This document shows positions 39,844-52,382 of a DNA stretch of 64,000 bases, piece after piece; within the stretch, counting starts at the first letter, position 1; every line of letters starts with the position of its first letter. Origin of the DNA: Physcomitrium patens. Lineage: Eukaryota > Streptophyta > Bryopsida > Funariales > Funariaceae. Under the pieces are notes generated by a model. The model ran no database searches. It was not told where the DNA came from and saw only the letters and a program-made list of their open reading frames with translations. The position numbers and the translations under genes were made by a program. Where the stretch lies: contig NC_037266.1 in NCBI RefSeq assembly GCF_000002425.4, forward strand, positions 3,853,350 to 3,917,349, in the 5' to 3' direction.

Positions 39844-39943
39844 NNNNNNNNNNNNNNNNNNNNNNNNNNNNNNNNNNNNNNNNNNNNNNNNNNNNNNNNN
39901 NNNNNNNNNNNNNNNNNNNNNNNNNNNNNNNNNNNNNNNNNNN
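39844..39943. other. Assembly gap of 100 N
   Basis: One hundred undetermined bases in the 3' noncoding part of C3. By alignment to the same place in C5 and B, the true missing length is probably about 40-50 bases if nothing extra is inserted. Confidence 0.95.
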
Positions 39944-41818
39944 AAGGTAGAATGCAATCTTTTCTAAATTGTAGTTCATTTATAGCAAAGATTTGTTATC
40001 ATTCATCTTAGTTTTGATGGAAGTTGTTGATAAAAATATTTGGACTTTTCTATTGTATTTATAAGATTTTTTGGTGGTTCCTATGTAAGTTTGCTAATAT
40101 TATATCTACGTCAATGAATAAGATATTTCAATCTAACTTGATGTCACCTCAAGTCTAAAACTTTTTTGATATCAAATTCTTGATTATTATCCACTTCAAT
40201 AAAACATGGTGGTATTTGTCTTTTCCTCAAAATATTTACTATCTTATATGGCTCCAAAAGAAATACATGAAATATAAGATGGATTTTCATAAACTCTAGT
40301 AGATACAATCATTAAGTTATTAGATTGACTTGTTTACAAATAGAAAATAGTTCAAGTCTACTATAATCTCATTTGTTACAAAGACAAATAATCTTAATAT
40401 TACAACAAAGTAATCATATCTTATTACCAATATAGAAATGAAGTTGTTGCTTATAATAGAAATCTACATTATTTTTTTGTTGTTCTTGAACTTCTTTTAG
40501 TTGTACTTTATTGTTGTATGTAGCTTAAAGAAATGATTTGCCAAATCTTTTGCCATAGGATTATTAACTTTTAAAAAGTCAAAAGCATTAAATCATAGAT
40601 GATAACTATAATTAATAAAAAAAGATATTTATTATATAAAAAATGAATTATATTATTATAAGAAAATTTTACCAATAGAAAAAGAGTTGTTCAATCATCT
40701 TATTGGTAGTTGATGGTATAATTCAAATTTTGCTTCAAAACTTGATTTTCATCCTTTATTTATCCATCAATTTAAGGATGGAAAATCAAAGATAGTTTTA
40801 TGTCTATTTTTATAATCTTGAGAATTATTCTCTAAAACCTTGATACAAATTAAATTTTCATATCTAATATAATATCTTTAGGTAATTCATGATAGTCACA
40901 TATATTATTAAAGAAAAATTTAGCTGTTTTTTTATTCATAATAGATTTTGTAGATGATATAAAATATACCATCTGAATGAAATGATTTACTATCACAAAT
41001 GTGGAATTATAAGAACTTTAGATTAAAAGATCTATGATAAAATCTATAGAAACAGAAGACCATAGTTTTTCTAAAATGGATAATGGTTGAAAAAGTCTAT
41101 AAAGTCAATAATAGAAAGTTTTTGATCTTAAGCAAAAATCATAAGATTATACAAAATCTTTGACCGCCTTTCATATTTGAAGCTACTAAAAAATTCCTAG
41201 ATATTAATTCTAAAGTCTTATTATATTCAAAATGTCATGTTATTGAAAAGTGGTAATGAGCTTGAAGAACATGTAATCAAGCTTTATCTTTTAGAACATA
41301 CAAGCATTATTTAAAATATAATAATTTTTTAAAAAAATTCAAAATTAAAAATTCAAAGTATAATGAGACTTTGAAGAATTTTTCTTAATATCATGAATAA
41401 GAGGATCAAAAGACATACTTGATTTAACTTGCTTAATAAAATTTGAGTCAACACTTAGTCTTGATTTTATTGCTCAAACATGAAGATGCTTTGATTTTAA
41501 GAAAATTGTCTATTGTTGATCAAAAGCGGTATTTTTTTCTTTTAGTAGAAGGTAAGATTATCTAGAGAGTGTATTTAATAAACCTTATTATTTTTCTTGT
41601 CAATAAGTAATCTTGAATTTAAAACTTATCAAAGTCATGTTCTAGCAAGCTTGAGGATGATTTAAAATGAATGTTGATATAAAATACTTAAAGTTTTTAT
41701 GATCTATATACATAATGATTAGATTAAGAGCGCCTTCTAAATAATAGTGCCATTTTTGAAACAAATTGGCAATTATAAAAAATTCTTTATTGTACATCTT
41801 GTAGTTAATCTTGACTGC

Positions 41819-43386
41819 TTAAATTTTTTTGGAATAAAAAGCTATTGGATGAAATTTATCATCTATTCTCATTTGTGACAATACAATATCCAAAGCAAAG
41901 TTTGATGTATTTGTTTTCATAAAAAATGACATAAAAAAGTCGATGCAATACAAAATTGATGTAGAAACGAAGGATTTTTTTAAAGCTTCAAATACTACTT
42001 TTGTTTCTTGATTCAATTGAAGTTTGTCTTTATAAGTCAAATATTTAAGTGGAGATGTAACTTAAGAAAATTCCTTGATGAAGATTTGATAGTAGTTGGC
42101 AAATTAAAAAAAAACATTAGATATCTCTTATCATTTTTGAGATCTTTCAATCCATAATGGTTTGAATTTTTTTAGGATCCATTGTAAGTTTATCATTTGA
42201 AATGATGTATTCTAAAAATTCAACTTGAGTAGTGTAAAATATATAATTTTCTATGTTGGTATAGAATTCCATATTTTTTAATTTTTTTAATATATGACAA
42301 ATATAAAGTTCATATTCTTTTATATTCTTAGAATAAATTAAAATGTTGTCTAGATAATAGACAACAAAATCCTCTAAAAACTCTCAAAAGATATTATTCA
42401 ATAGATGTTGGAAAGTTGTTGGTGCATTTGTAAGTTCAAAAGGCATGACATTATATTCAAAATATTTGTACTTAGTTCAAAATACAATCTTCCATTCATC
42501 TCCTTTTTTGATACATATTACATTGTATACCTCTCATAGATCTTTTTTTTGTTTAGATCTTAACTTGATTCAATTAATTGAGAAGTCTAGATATGAGAGA
42601 TAGTAGATATCTATTCTTTATGGTGATCTTATTTAATCCTTAATAATTGAGTCACATCTATAATAATCCATCTTTTTTCTTTACAAATAAAATTGAAGCT
42701 CCTACTAGAGATTTGGAATGGCATGTAAAGTTCTTGGCAAAATTCTCTTCAATATACTCTTTGAATTTAGCCAACTCATTTTGTGATAAACTATAGATTT
42801 TTCCAAATGGCAATTGAGCATCTTGTCAAAGATCAATTAAATAATCATAGGAATGATATTCTAAAAAAGTATTTACATTCTTTTTTTCAAATATATCTTG
42901 AAAATCTTGATATTGGCTAGAAATGCTTTCTGAAGTCTTTCCACTATTAAAAACATGAGTAATATGAATGACACAAGGTGATTCTTTTTCTGTAGCATGT
43001 AAAAAAATTCTAGTACTTACAAATATAGGTTTGGTTGTATTAGTCTTATGATTTTTTATTTAATTAATTATACTCTTAATTATAATTTCTAAAAATAAAA
43101 GAATACAAAAAAATCTAATTTATTTTAAGATTATACTTTTTTAATCACAAGAGATCTAAATGAGTAGATTAAAAAGAGATATAATGATATTAAATACTAT
43201 TAAGCTACTATGACTATTAATTATTACTTCTAAAAGAAATGTTTCATGAATAGTGTTTTCAAAGGACAATGGACAACCATATATGATTTTTATATGAACT
43301 TGCTTTATTTTCTTTATTAATAATATATAATATCTTTTAATAAAATCTTCATCTAAAAAATAAGTCAAGGCTCCTAAATCTAGCAA
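41819..43386 (-). pseudogene. pol remnants of C3
   Basis: The frames 41819-42040 (RNase H side) and 43156-43386 (protease, MLDLGA in place of the DSG/DSR motif) align with the C5 pol. Between them RT similarity is clear at the DNA level but interrupted. Catalytic acidic residues have become asparagine, consistent with G-to-A changes. Confidence 0.7.
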
Positions 43387-44726
43387 AGTAGAGGCTTTGT
43401 AATATTTAGGTCCTAAACTAACATCTATTATAAAATAAAGAAAGGTTTTTGAGGAGGGAATAGGACCTTCATTAGGTGTTATATAAGGTTATAATTGCAT
43501 AATCCCTATTTTAGCTAGAGAAACTTATTTTCCAACATACTATCTTCTTTGATAGTCGTACTTCTCATTTTATGATTGTATTGCTTCTTTGAATAATATT
43601 AAGCAATGTGCTTTGATTCTCCATAATATAAACATAATTATTTTTCATAATGACAAGTCTTTTCTTACTCAATAAGATGTTTGAAATATACTATATTAAT
43701 TTGCATATCCTCTACTTCTAAAGGTATGTATTGAAAAGACATTGATATTGCCATTGAATTGTAATAACGTTGATGCCTACTTATGCAATTCTTAGATTGA
43801 GATTCAAAAAGTCAATTATCACCTTTTATAGCAAAAATAATTATTTGATTCAATTTTTTGAAGATTAGATAAATTGAGCATCAATTTCTTTATTTCATAT
43901 TGTAATCTATAAAAAATTTGATTAATGAGTGTTGCATCATTACACTTATTATCAATTGTAAGTTGTCTAAACTATGAAGCATACAATTTTACAAATTGAT
44001 TTTCTTATTACAAAATATGAATCTTATTTGTTGTAATACAAATTGTATTATATTTTCTATACAGAGATCAAATCTCTACTAAAAAAAGTTTTAAATTTTT
44101 CAATATTAAATCACATCATTTAAGAAAATATAAAAACCATCATAATGCAAAATTAAAAAATAATATTTCAACAAATTCAACTTATGATTATAGAGTTGTG
44201 TAGCTTTGGGATTGAAGTTCAAGTGCCAATTATACTTGATTGATGAATCCTTAAAGCTTTTTTTTTTCTACCATCAAACTTCTCATGTTAGATAATTTTT
44301 AGTTCTCTAGTGCTTGAATATTATTCTATTCTAGAAAAAGGAATATGATTTAGTGCAAATGTTAAAGTAGCTCCAATTATCTCTATAATTCTACTTTTTG
44401 TCATTCATATTCTCCTTTGTGGTAGTAAATTAAGTAGATACATTGTAAGTATTAATTCTTTCAATATTCTTGTATATATGCCATTGCATTCTTCATTTTG
44501 ATAAGCTTTTTTATACTAATACTTAGAATAAAAGAATTTCCTAATATCACTAAAGATAAGTAAAAGAAAGAACTTGAAAGAAAAGAAAATACTAAAAATA
44601 ATATGAATTTAAAAAAAGGTAATCTGAGACTTCTAATATACTTATGTCATATCAAAAAAAAGAAATAATCCACTTTTAATTAAAAAAAGACAAAGCACTA
44701 ATATTACAAGTGGATTATTGTGAATC

Positions 44727-45270
44727 TATCAAGCTTAAAAAATTGACAAAAATAAGTAAATAAATGAGACTTTTTCAAAGATATATAAAAAAATAAAAAT
44801 AAGAAATTATGTATATTAAAAAAAATTAGAATGACTATTACTAAAAGACAAAAAAACTAGAGCCTTAAAACTAGACTAGAAGCAAGAAAGAGTTGACAAG
44901 AGTGGAGAAGGCTTCATTCTTACTTCTATATATACTATTTATCTAGGAACTAAGTAGTGACATTTTATAGGACCTCCTAAATATATTGACTTTGCATAAT
45001 ACGTATCTTAACTTGTAAAGAGAGTTTTTTTATATTAGTACTACATAGTTAGCTTGTTCTCCAAGCTATCAATATGTATGATATATGATTAACTTGTTGA
45101 CCAAGTTTCTAATCTACCAATCAACAGTGAATACATATAAAATAAAAGCAATATCTATGAAGCTTCTAAAAAGCTTTTCTAAAAGATATTATAGAATTTA
45201 TCTATTTTTAATTATTTTCATTTATTCATATAATATAGGTAATAATTATAATAAAAATATATTTGTGATA
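44727..45270 (-). repeat. 5' LTR of C3
   Basis: It begins TATCAAGC (TG mutated) and ends TGATA, with blocks shared with the C5 LTR throughout. The element side (left) continues into the primer-binding and gag leader sequence. Confidence 0.75.
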
Positions 45271-47054
45271 TAGGTCTAAGACTTCTTCTACCTTAAATTC
45301 TTGATTACTATCTACTTTAATAAGAAGAAATGGTATTTTATCATTTTTTTGAGGTATTCATTATCTTACATAGATCAATAAGAGCAATGTAAAATATGGA
45401 TGGATCTTCATAGACTTTTGGTAGATATAATAAATAAGCAATTAGATTTTTTTTTTTTACAAATAGAATTGATTCAAGCCTAAAATAATCCAACTTATGA
45501 CAAGGACAATTAGTCTTGATATTGCAACAAACTAAGTATATCTTATTGCTAATGTAGAATTGAGGTTGTTTCTTGCAATAGACATCCATGCTGATGTTTT
45601 GTCATCCTTGAGCTTTTTTTAATTATGCCTTCATTGTTGTATGAAGCACAAATAAATAATTCACTTAATCTTCCATCCAAAGATTATTAACTTTTGAAAA
45701 GTCAAAAATATCAAGTTGTGGATAATAACAATAATTAGTAAAGAAAATTATTTATTAAATAAATGAATTTAACATATCATTATAATAAAAATCTTTTAAT
45801 ATTAGTGCCAAAATCTTGTTGTATCCAAAATATTTGGTTGTTGAAAAATCATGATGAGCTTGAAGAACATGTAACTATACTTTTTTTTTTTCGAAACATA
45901 TAATTATCCTTTAAAATAAAGTAGATTATTTTTGAACTCAAACTTAGAAGTCTCTTGAAGTTCAAAAAATTATTCTTAATGGGCTTGGTAACAATTCAAA
46001 ACAGAAGCTAACATGAAATACTTAAGGTTTTTGTGATCCATATATACAGTGACTAGAATAGAAGTACCTTTTAGATTGTAATGGCATTTTTAAAATGAAT
46101 CAATGATTGCAAGAAGCTCTTTGTGATGGATCTTGTGGTGAATCACAGATGTCAAGAATTCTATAAAATGAAAAGCTATTGGATGGAGCTTATCATTTGC
46201 TCTCATTTATAACAACATTGCACTTATAGCAAAATTTGATGCATCTACTTTTATAAAGAATACCTTAGAAAAATTGACACAATATAAGATTGGCACAAAA
46301 ATAAATGTTGTCTTTAAGACTTTAAAAGATACTTCAATTTCTTTTCTCTACTCAAGTTTTTCTTTACATATAAAATGTATAAAAAAAATTACAACTTGAA
46401 TTTTTTTTGATGAAGATTTGATAATAATTAGCAAATTTGAAAAAACATTGTAAGTGTCTTATTTTTTTTTGAAAACCTTCTAATTTATGATAGTTTGGAA
46501 ATTTTTAGGGTCCATTATAAGGCCATCATTTGAAATGATATATTATAAAGATTCAACTTGAATAGTGTGAAATACATACTTTTTTATCTTAGCATATAAT
46601 CCTACATCTCTAAGTTTTTATAGCATACAATAAACATGAATTTTATGCTCTTATATATTTTTAGAATAGATTTTAATATTTTTAAAATAATAAATGATAA
46701 AATTAATAAAAAAATTATGAAAGATATCATTCATTAGATGTTGAAAAGTAGTATATATTCATGAGTCTAAAAGGCATGACATTATATTTGAAATGCCTAT
46801 ACTTGGTTTGAAATGTAGTCTTCTATTCATCTCATTTTTTGATGTGTACCAAGTTCTATATTCTTCATAGATATAATTTTGTACAAATCTTTGCTTGATA
46901 GTATTGATTAAAAAGTCTTGAAATTAAACATAGAGGATACTTATTTTTAATGGTGATCTTATTGAGTCTTTGATAGTCTATACACATTTGCAAAGATCTA
47001 TCTTTTTTCTTCACAAATAAGATAGAAGTTCCTATTGGAGATTTAGAATGACAT
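45271..47054 (-). pseudogene. Middle block of element B: post-integrase to RT remnants
   Basis: It starts at TCTAAGACTTCTTCTACC, exactly where block 1 of B stopped. 45341-45589 encodes a decayed copy of the segment that follows integrase in C5. The integrase core is missing (a jump near 45800), then RNase H and RT similarity runs to 47054. Many stops. Confidence 0.7.
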
Positions 47055-47687
47055 ATTGTGAATCATAGAATTGATTTATTGGTGTATTTTAGTGCAAAAA
47101 TATACTTATGATGCTTAGAGTTATTAGATCAATGAATTAGTATTGGAATTTTGAAATAAATAGCAAAAAAATAGAAAATTAATTACTAAAATAAGTCTCT
47201 TGTAGAATTTTATTTTAAAAAATGTATTTAAAATAAATATATTTTTAAAATTAGCTAATATAAATTTATTATTTTATGATAAAAGTATTATTATCATTAA
47301 ATATTTAATTGGTTTTTTTTTCTCTTTTATTTTAGATTGTTGTATGTAAAGATTTTTGGACTCCATTCTTATAGAGTTTCTTTGATTTTTTAGTACTTAT
47401 ATGTATGTGATCATTCATCAAAAGAGAATTTTGTATCTATTATAAAAAAATTATCAACTAAGTATAGCGATCATTTGTTTAGTAGTAGTTTCTTGATCTT
47501 CTTTGTTTTGTTACAAAAGGTATTTTTGACTTTTTGATATGTTGTCTTTCAATAGTGGTCTATTGAATGCAATCAATTGTAATATTGTTATTGTAATTTT
47601 TCTTTTGCTATGGTTTTGGTTGCCATTCAACTAGTGGATGTTCTTGAAGTGGCAATATTGTATCAATACAAAGATTATTTTTTCAGT
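47055..47687. other. Left part of the ~11-kb insert, type unknown
   Basis: AT-rich sequence that starts abruptly inside the RT of element B and runs to the C5 target site. Its segment at about 47080-47115 resembles 54958-54995. No coding motif was recognised. Confidence 0.45.
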
Positions 47688-47692
47688 GCTGG
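47688..47692. repeat. Left target-site duplication of C5 (GCTGG)
   Basis: It matches GTTGG at 54089-54093 with one C/T difference. Both copies abut the LTR ends. Confidence 0.7.
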
Positions 47693-48253
47693 TGTCAAGG
47701 ACGAGAATTCGATGAAAAAATAATTCAGACAAGTGAGCCTTCACTCAAAGAAAGGTAACAAAATATAAGTAAGTAAGTATGTATATTGAAAGAGAAACTG
47801 GAATGGCTATTGCCAAAAGACAAGAAAACTAGAAATCCTTGAAACTAGACTGGAAGCAAGAAAGGAGTTGACAAGAGTGAAGAAGCCTTCACTCTTGTCT
47901 CTATATATACTATCTACCTAAGGGCTACGTGGCGACATTCTATAGGACCTCCAATATGTGTTGACTTTGTAGGGCACATGCCTTGACTTACAAGGCAAGT
48001 TTTTCTACGTGTGGGCCACATAGTTAGCTTGATCTTCAAGCTAACAACATGTGTGGCACATGGCCAACTTGTTGACCACGTTTTTAATCCAAAAAGCCAA
48101 TTAAAGATACCTATAAAGTCAAAGCAGCGTCTAGGAAGTTTCTAAGAAGCTTCCATATTAAATATTATAGAATTAACTTACTTTTACCTACTTTTACTTA
48201 CTTCTACCTATTTCTATATGTAATTATTAGCTTACATGATTATGGCCGTGACA
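47693..48253 (-). repeat. 3' LTR of C5 (561 bp)
   Basis: Plus-strand ends are TGTCA...TGACA, a 5-bp inverted terminal match. It aligns without gaps to 53528-54088. The TATATATA-containing block near 47906 (on the minus strand upstream of the likely R region) could be the promoter element. Confidence 0.92.
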
Positions 48254-48269
48254 TTGCCCCCCCTTCTAG
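48254..48269 (-). other. Polypurine tract of C5
   Basis: Read on the minus strand it is CTAGAAGGGGGGGCAA, directly adjacent to the 3' LTR. This is the expected place for plus-strand priming. Confidence 0.85.
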
Positions 48270-48835
48270 AGACGAGTTGCACGAGGAGCGGTCATCATAT
48301 GTTGAGGAAATCTATGATGCGACGAATTGTATTCGCCACATACTCTGATCTCTGTTCTCTTTGAAGATGATTGATAGGGCCTCTCAACCATCGGTAGTAT
48401 CCCATACCAGGGCGGGAAGACCACCCAGTTATTTGATCATTGTTGAGGCCTTCGTAACTTCCTTCGAATAGAATATTTGAAACACCATCAAGAGTTGTTC
48501 CTTCCTCTAGAAAAATCACCAAACATCAGGAGTCCCTTCCCAAATCGTGATACCAAACGCGTTGTATCTCACCATCTATTCGAGAAAGAACATGTTATTC
48601 TTGAAGATCTTCATCTCGATTGCGTCGTCTTGAAGGTTGTGACAATCGTAATGTCTCGTCCGGCAGGTCAGCAAATGAAGGCTCTTGAGTTGAATCCGTT
48701 GGTTGTTGGTTCTCCATCTCCTGAGCGCCACTACTACAATGAAGCTATGAACAAGAATTGAAAGTAGAATGTTATCTTGCCTAGATGTTGTTTCTTTTAT
48801 AAAGAAGGTTTTCATCTTGCTTTTGATAGATGTCG

Positions 48836-49027
48836 TCAATAAAAAGCCTCCACCGCCTTTGGTGCATTTGTAAGATTCTTTATTGGCTCCCATGTGTGTT
48901 CACTAATACTATATCCACGCCAATGGACAAGATATTCTAATTTATTTCGGTGCCGCCTTGAATCTAAGACTTCTTCTACTTCAAACTCTTCATTATTGTC
49001 CACTTCTATAGGAGGAGGTGGAGCTTG
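48836..49027 (-). pseudogene. C-terminal chromodomain of C5 pol
   Basis: Downstream of a TGA at 49028 and in the same frame, the minus strand encodes PPPPIEVDNNEEFEVEEVLD followed by LEYLVHWRGY and HTWEPIKNL, then a TGA at 48836-48838. This is a chromodomain (Y/W/W aromatic cage positions plus the acidic N-terminal strand). In chromoviruses it targets integration to marked chromatin (family knowledge). The upstream stop separates it from integrase. Confidence 0.88.
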
Positions 49028-49981
49028 TCATCTTCTTGGTATGTCCACTGTCTTGTATGGTTCAAGAAGAGACACGTAAAATACTGGATGGATTCTCATT
49101 GATTTCGATAGATATAAACGATATGCAATTGGATTGATTTGTGTAGAAATAGAAAATGGTCCCAGCCTTCGATAGTCCAACTTGTCACAAGGACGAGTGG
49201 TCTTGATATTGCGACGAAGTAGCCATACCTTATCACCCAAGATGAATGATGGTTGTTCCTTTCGATAGACATCCGCATTGGTCTTTTGTTGTTCTTGAGC
49301 CTCTTTTAACTGCGCCTTCATCGTTCCATGTAGCTCTGATAAATAAATTGCCAAATCTTTCACAGCAGGATTATCAACATTTCAAAAGTCAAAAGTATCA
49401 AGTCGTGGATGATAACCATAATTAGAAAAGAAAGGTGTTTGTTTTATAGAAGAGTGTACCGTGTTATTGTAAGCGAACTCTGCGAATGGCAAAAGAGTTG
49501 TCCAATCATCTTGTTGGTAATTAATGATACATCTTAAATATTGCTCCAAAACTTGATTAACACGCTCCGTTTGTCCATCAATTTGAGGATGGAATGTCGA
49601 AGATAGTTTTATATCTACTTTAAGAATCTTGAAAAGAATCTGCCAAAATCTTGATATAAATTGAGTTCCCCTATCTGATATAATATCCTTGGATAATCCA
49701 TGATAGCGATAGATATTGTCAAGAAAGAGCTTAGCTATTTCTTCACCTGTGATAGATTTTGTATAGGGTACAAAATGTGCCATCTTGGTAAAACGATCTA
49801 CTATCACAAATATAGAATCATAAGAACCTAAGATTGGAAGATCCGTGATAAAGTCCATAGAAACAGAAGACCATGATTGTTCTGGAATAGGTAATGGCTG
49901 AAGAAGTCCAAAAGGTCCATGATGAGGAGTTTTTGATCTTGAGCAAATATCACATGATTGTACAAAATCTTTAACTGCCTT
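49028..49981 (-). pseudogene. Integrase core and post-core region of C5
   Basis: The core at 49382-49858 has the catalytic triad context: VIVDRFTKMAHF (first Asp), IISDRGTQF (second Asp) and GQTERVNQ (Glu). The segment 49028-49363 continues in the same frame with the LDYRRLGPF and VHP/IHP-VFYVSLLEPY-type region typical of Ty3/gypsy integrase C-termini. In-frame TGA codons at 49382 and 49028 break the protein. Confidence 0.9.
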
Positions 49982-51472
49982 TCACATTTGAGGCCACCAA
50001 AAATCCCTAGATATCAACTCCAAAGTCTTATTATATCCGAAATGTCCTACCGCTGGAAAGTGGTGACGAGCTTGAAGAACACGTAAACGTGCTTCTCCTT
50101 CTGGAACATATAGGCGTCCTTCGAAATAGAGTAGGTTGTTCTTGAATTCAAATTTAGATGGATCATGAGATTTAGAAGAATTGTTCTTGATATCAAGAAC
50201 AAGAGGGTTTGAAGACATACTTAACTGGACTTGCTTAAAGAAAGTTAAATCAACAGTCAATGTTGATTTTATTGCTTGAAGATAAAATTGTTCCGGCTTC
50301 AAGAGAACTGTTCTTTGTTGCTCAAAAGCCCCATCTCTTTCTTTTGGTGCAAAATAAGAACGTCTAGACAAGGCATCAGATAAACCTTGTTGTTTTCTTG
50401 GCCGATAAGTGATGATGATCTCGAATCTTGATAAAGACATGCTCCAACGAGCTTGGCGACGATTTAATACGCGTACTAACATATAGTATTCAAGGTTCTT
50501 GTGATCCGTATACACGGTGATTGGACTAGAAGCGCCTTCTAGATAATGATGCCATTCTTGAAAAGAATCCACAATTGGAAGAAGTTCTTTGTCGTGGATC
50601 TCATAATTGATTTCTGTTGCTGAGAATTTTCTTGAATGAAAGGCTATTGGATGAAGTTTGTCATCTGTTCCCATTTGTGATAAAATCGCACCGAAAGCAA
50701 AGTCCGATGCATCTGTTTCCATAAAAAATGCTTTGGAAAAATCAACACGATACAAGATTAGTGCAGAAACAAACCTTGTCTTCAAAGATTCAAAAGCAAC
50801 TTGTGCTTCTTGATTCCATTGGAGTTTGTCTTTACAAGTCAAACGTGTAAGTGGAGCTGGAACTCGAGAGAAGTCTTTGATGAAGATCCGATAGTAGTTG
50901 GCAAATCCCAAAAAATATTGGACATCTCTTACAGTTTTTGGGATCTTCCAGTCTATAATAGTTTGAATTTTCTTAGGATCCATCATAAGTCCATCATTTG
51001 AAATGATGTAACCTAAGAAATCGACTTGAGTAGTGTGGAATACACACTTTTCTATCTTGGCATAGAGTCCTGCATCTCTTAATTTTTGTAACACAAGACG
51101 AACATGAAGTTCATGTTCTTTTAGATTCTTAGAATAGATTAAGATGTCGTCTAGATAACATACCACAAAATCGTCCAAAAATTCTTAAAAAATATCATTC
51201 ATTAGATGTTGAAAAGCTGCTGGTGCATTTGTAAGTCCAAAAGGCATGACGTTGTATTCAAAATGTCCATACCTAGTTCGAAACGCAGTCTTCCATTCAT
51301 CTCCTTCTTTGATGCATACTAGATTGTATGCTCCCCGAAGATCTATTTTTGTATAGATCTTAGCTTGATTCAGCTGATCAAGAAGTCCGGATATTAAAGG
51401 TAGTGGATACATGTTTTTGATGGTAATCGTATTGAGTCCTCGATAATCAACCTTACATTCGCAATGATCCAT
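49982..51472 (-). pseudogene. Reverse transcriptase, RNase H and integrase zinc finger of C5
   Basis: 51185-51472 carries the RT blocks [13 protein letters not shown] and [20 protein letters not shown]. After an in-frame TAA at 51185, 49982-51178 carries the catalytic CYLDDILIYS, RNase H (TDASDFAFGAILSQ; YTDHKNLEY) and the HHCC zinc finger start of integrase (ARHHFPAVGHFGYNKTLELI). The RT catalytic aspartates are intact, unlike in C1 and C3. A TGA at 49982 ends the frame before the CxxC half of the finger. Confidence 0.93.
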
Positions 51473-52188
51473 CTTTTTTCTTCACAAATAGAATTGGAGC
51501 CCCTGCCAGAGATTTAGAATGGCGTATGAAGTTCTTGGCTAGATTTTCTTCAATATACTCCTTGAGTTCAGTCAACTCATTTTGTGATAAACTATAGATT
51601 GGTTCGAATGGCGGTTGTGCTCTTTCTTGAAGGTCAATTGAGCAATCATAGGGACAATGTTCTGGGAGTGTATCCGCATTCTTTTTTTTCAAATACATCT
51701 TGAAATTCTTGATATTGGCTTGGAATGCCACTTGAAGTCTTTTCATTAGTAGAAACAGGTGTGGCATAAATAATATATGTTGTTTCTTTTATAGCAGCAT
51801 GCAAGAAAGCTTTTATACCTATAAATATGGGTTTAATTGAACTGGACTTATGACTCTCTACTTGCTTAACTACACTGTTAGTTGTACTTTTAGAGAAAGT
51901 AAGAGTTCGGAAAATCAAGTCTATTTGAGGGTTGTACTTTTCTAACCACGATAAACCTAAAGTGACTGGATTAGAAGGAGATCTAATGATATTAAATACT
52001 ACAAAACTATTATGATCATTGATTATTACTTCTATAGGAAGGGTTTCGTGAGTAATATCTCCAGAAAACAATGGGAGACCATCTATGACTTCTACATGAA
52101 TAGGTTTAGTTTTCTTTACTAAAGATATGCTATGTCTTTTAGTAAATTCTTCATCTAAAAAATACGCTGAGGCTCTTGAATCTAACAA
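51453..52188 (-). pseudogene. Aspartic protease and RT N-terminus of C5, frameshifted
   Basis: 52188-51646 encodes the protease, with LDSRAS in place of the usual DSGAS (catalytic Asp kept, Gly changed to Arg) and the TLGLSWL motif. At an eight-A run (plus 51682-51689) the reading frame shifts to 51453-51767, which carries PPFEPIYSLSQNELTELKEY and [16 protein letters not shown] second shift near 51455 disrupts the conserved V-D-Y-R region. Confidence 0.85.
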
Positions 52189-52382
52189 GGCACAGACTTT
52201 GTAATGTTTAATTCATAAAATAACATTTAATGTAAAACAAGGAGAGGGCTCTGAGGAGAGTATAGGACCTTTACTAGATGTTGTGCAAGGTTCCACCCGC
52301 ACGGTCCCTATTGTAGCTGGATAAACTCGTTTTCCAACATATTATCTTCTTTCACAACCATACTCCTCATTTTGTGATTGCG

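Larger units (their letters stand above)
39497..45270 (-). mobile_element. C3: decayed Ty3/gypsy element inserted into B
   Basis: The 3' LTR is truncated (39497 to about 39672). The internal region holds chromodomain/post-integrase (about 39950-40560), integrase (about 40560-41230), RNase H (about 41700-42060), RT (about 42080-42830), protease (about 43020-43400) and gag (about 43600-44500). A 5' LTR lies at 44727-45270. The flanking 5-mers TAAGT (39492-39496) and TAGGT (45271-45275) are its target-site duplication within the chromodomain region of B. All frames are broken; the RNase H TDASDF is changed to TNTSNF and the RT motif reads YLDN. A 100-N assembly gap lies at 39844-39943. Confidence 0.82.
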
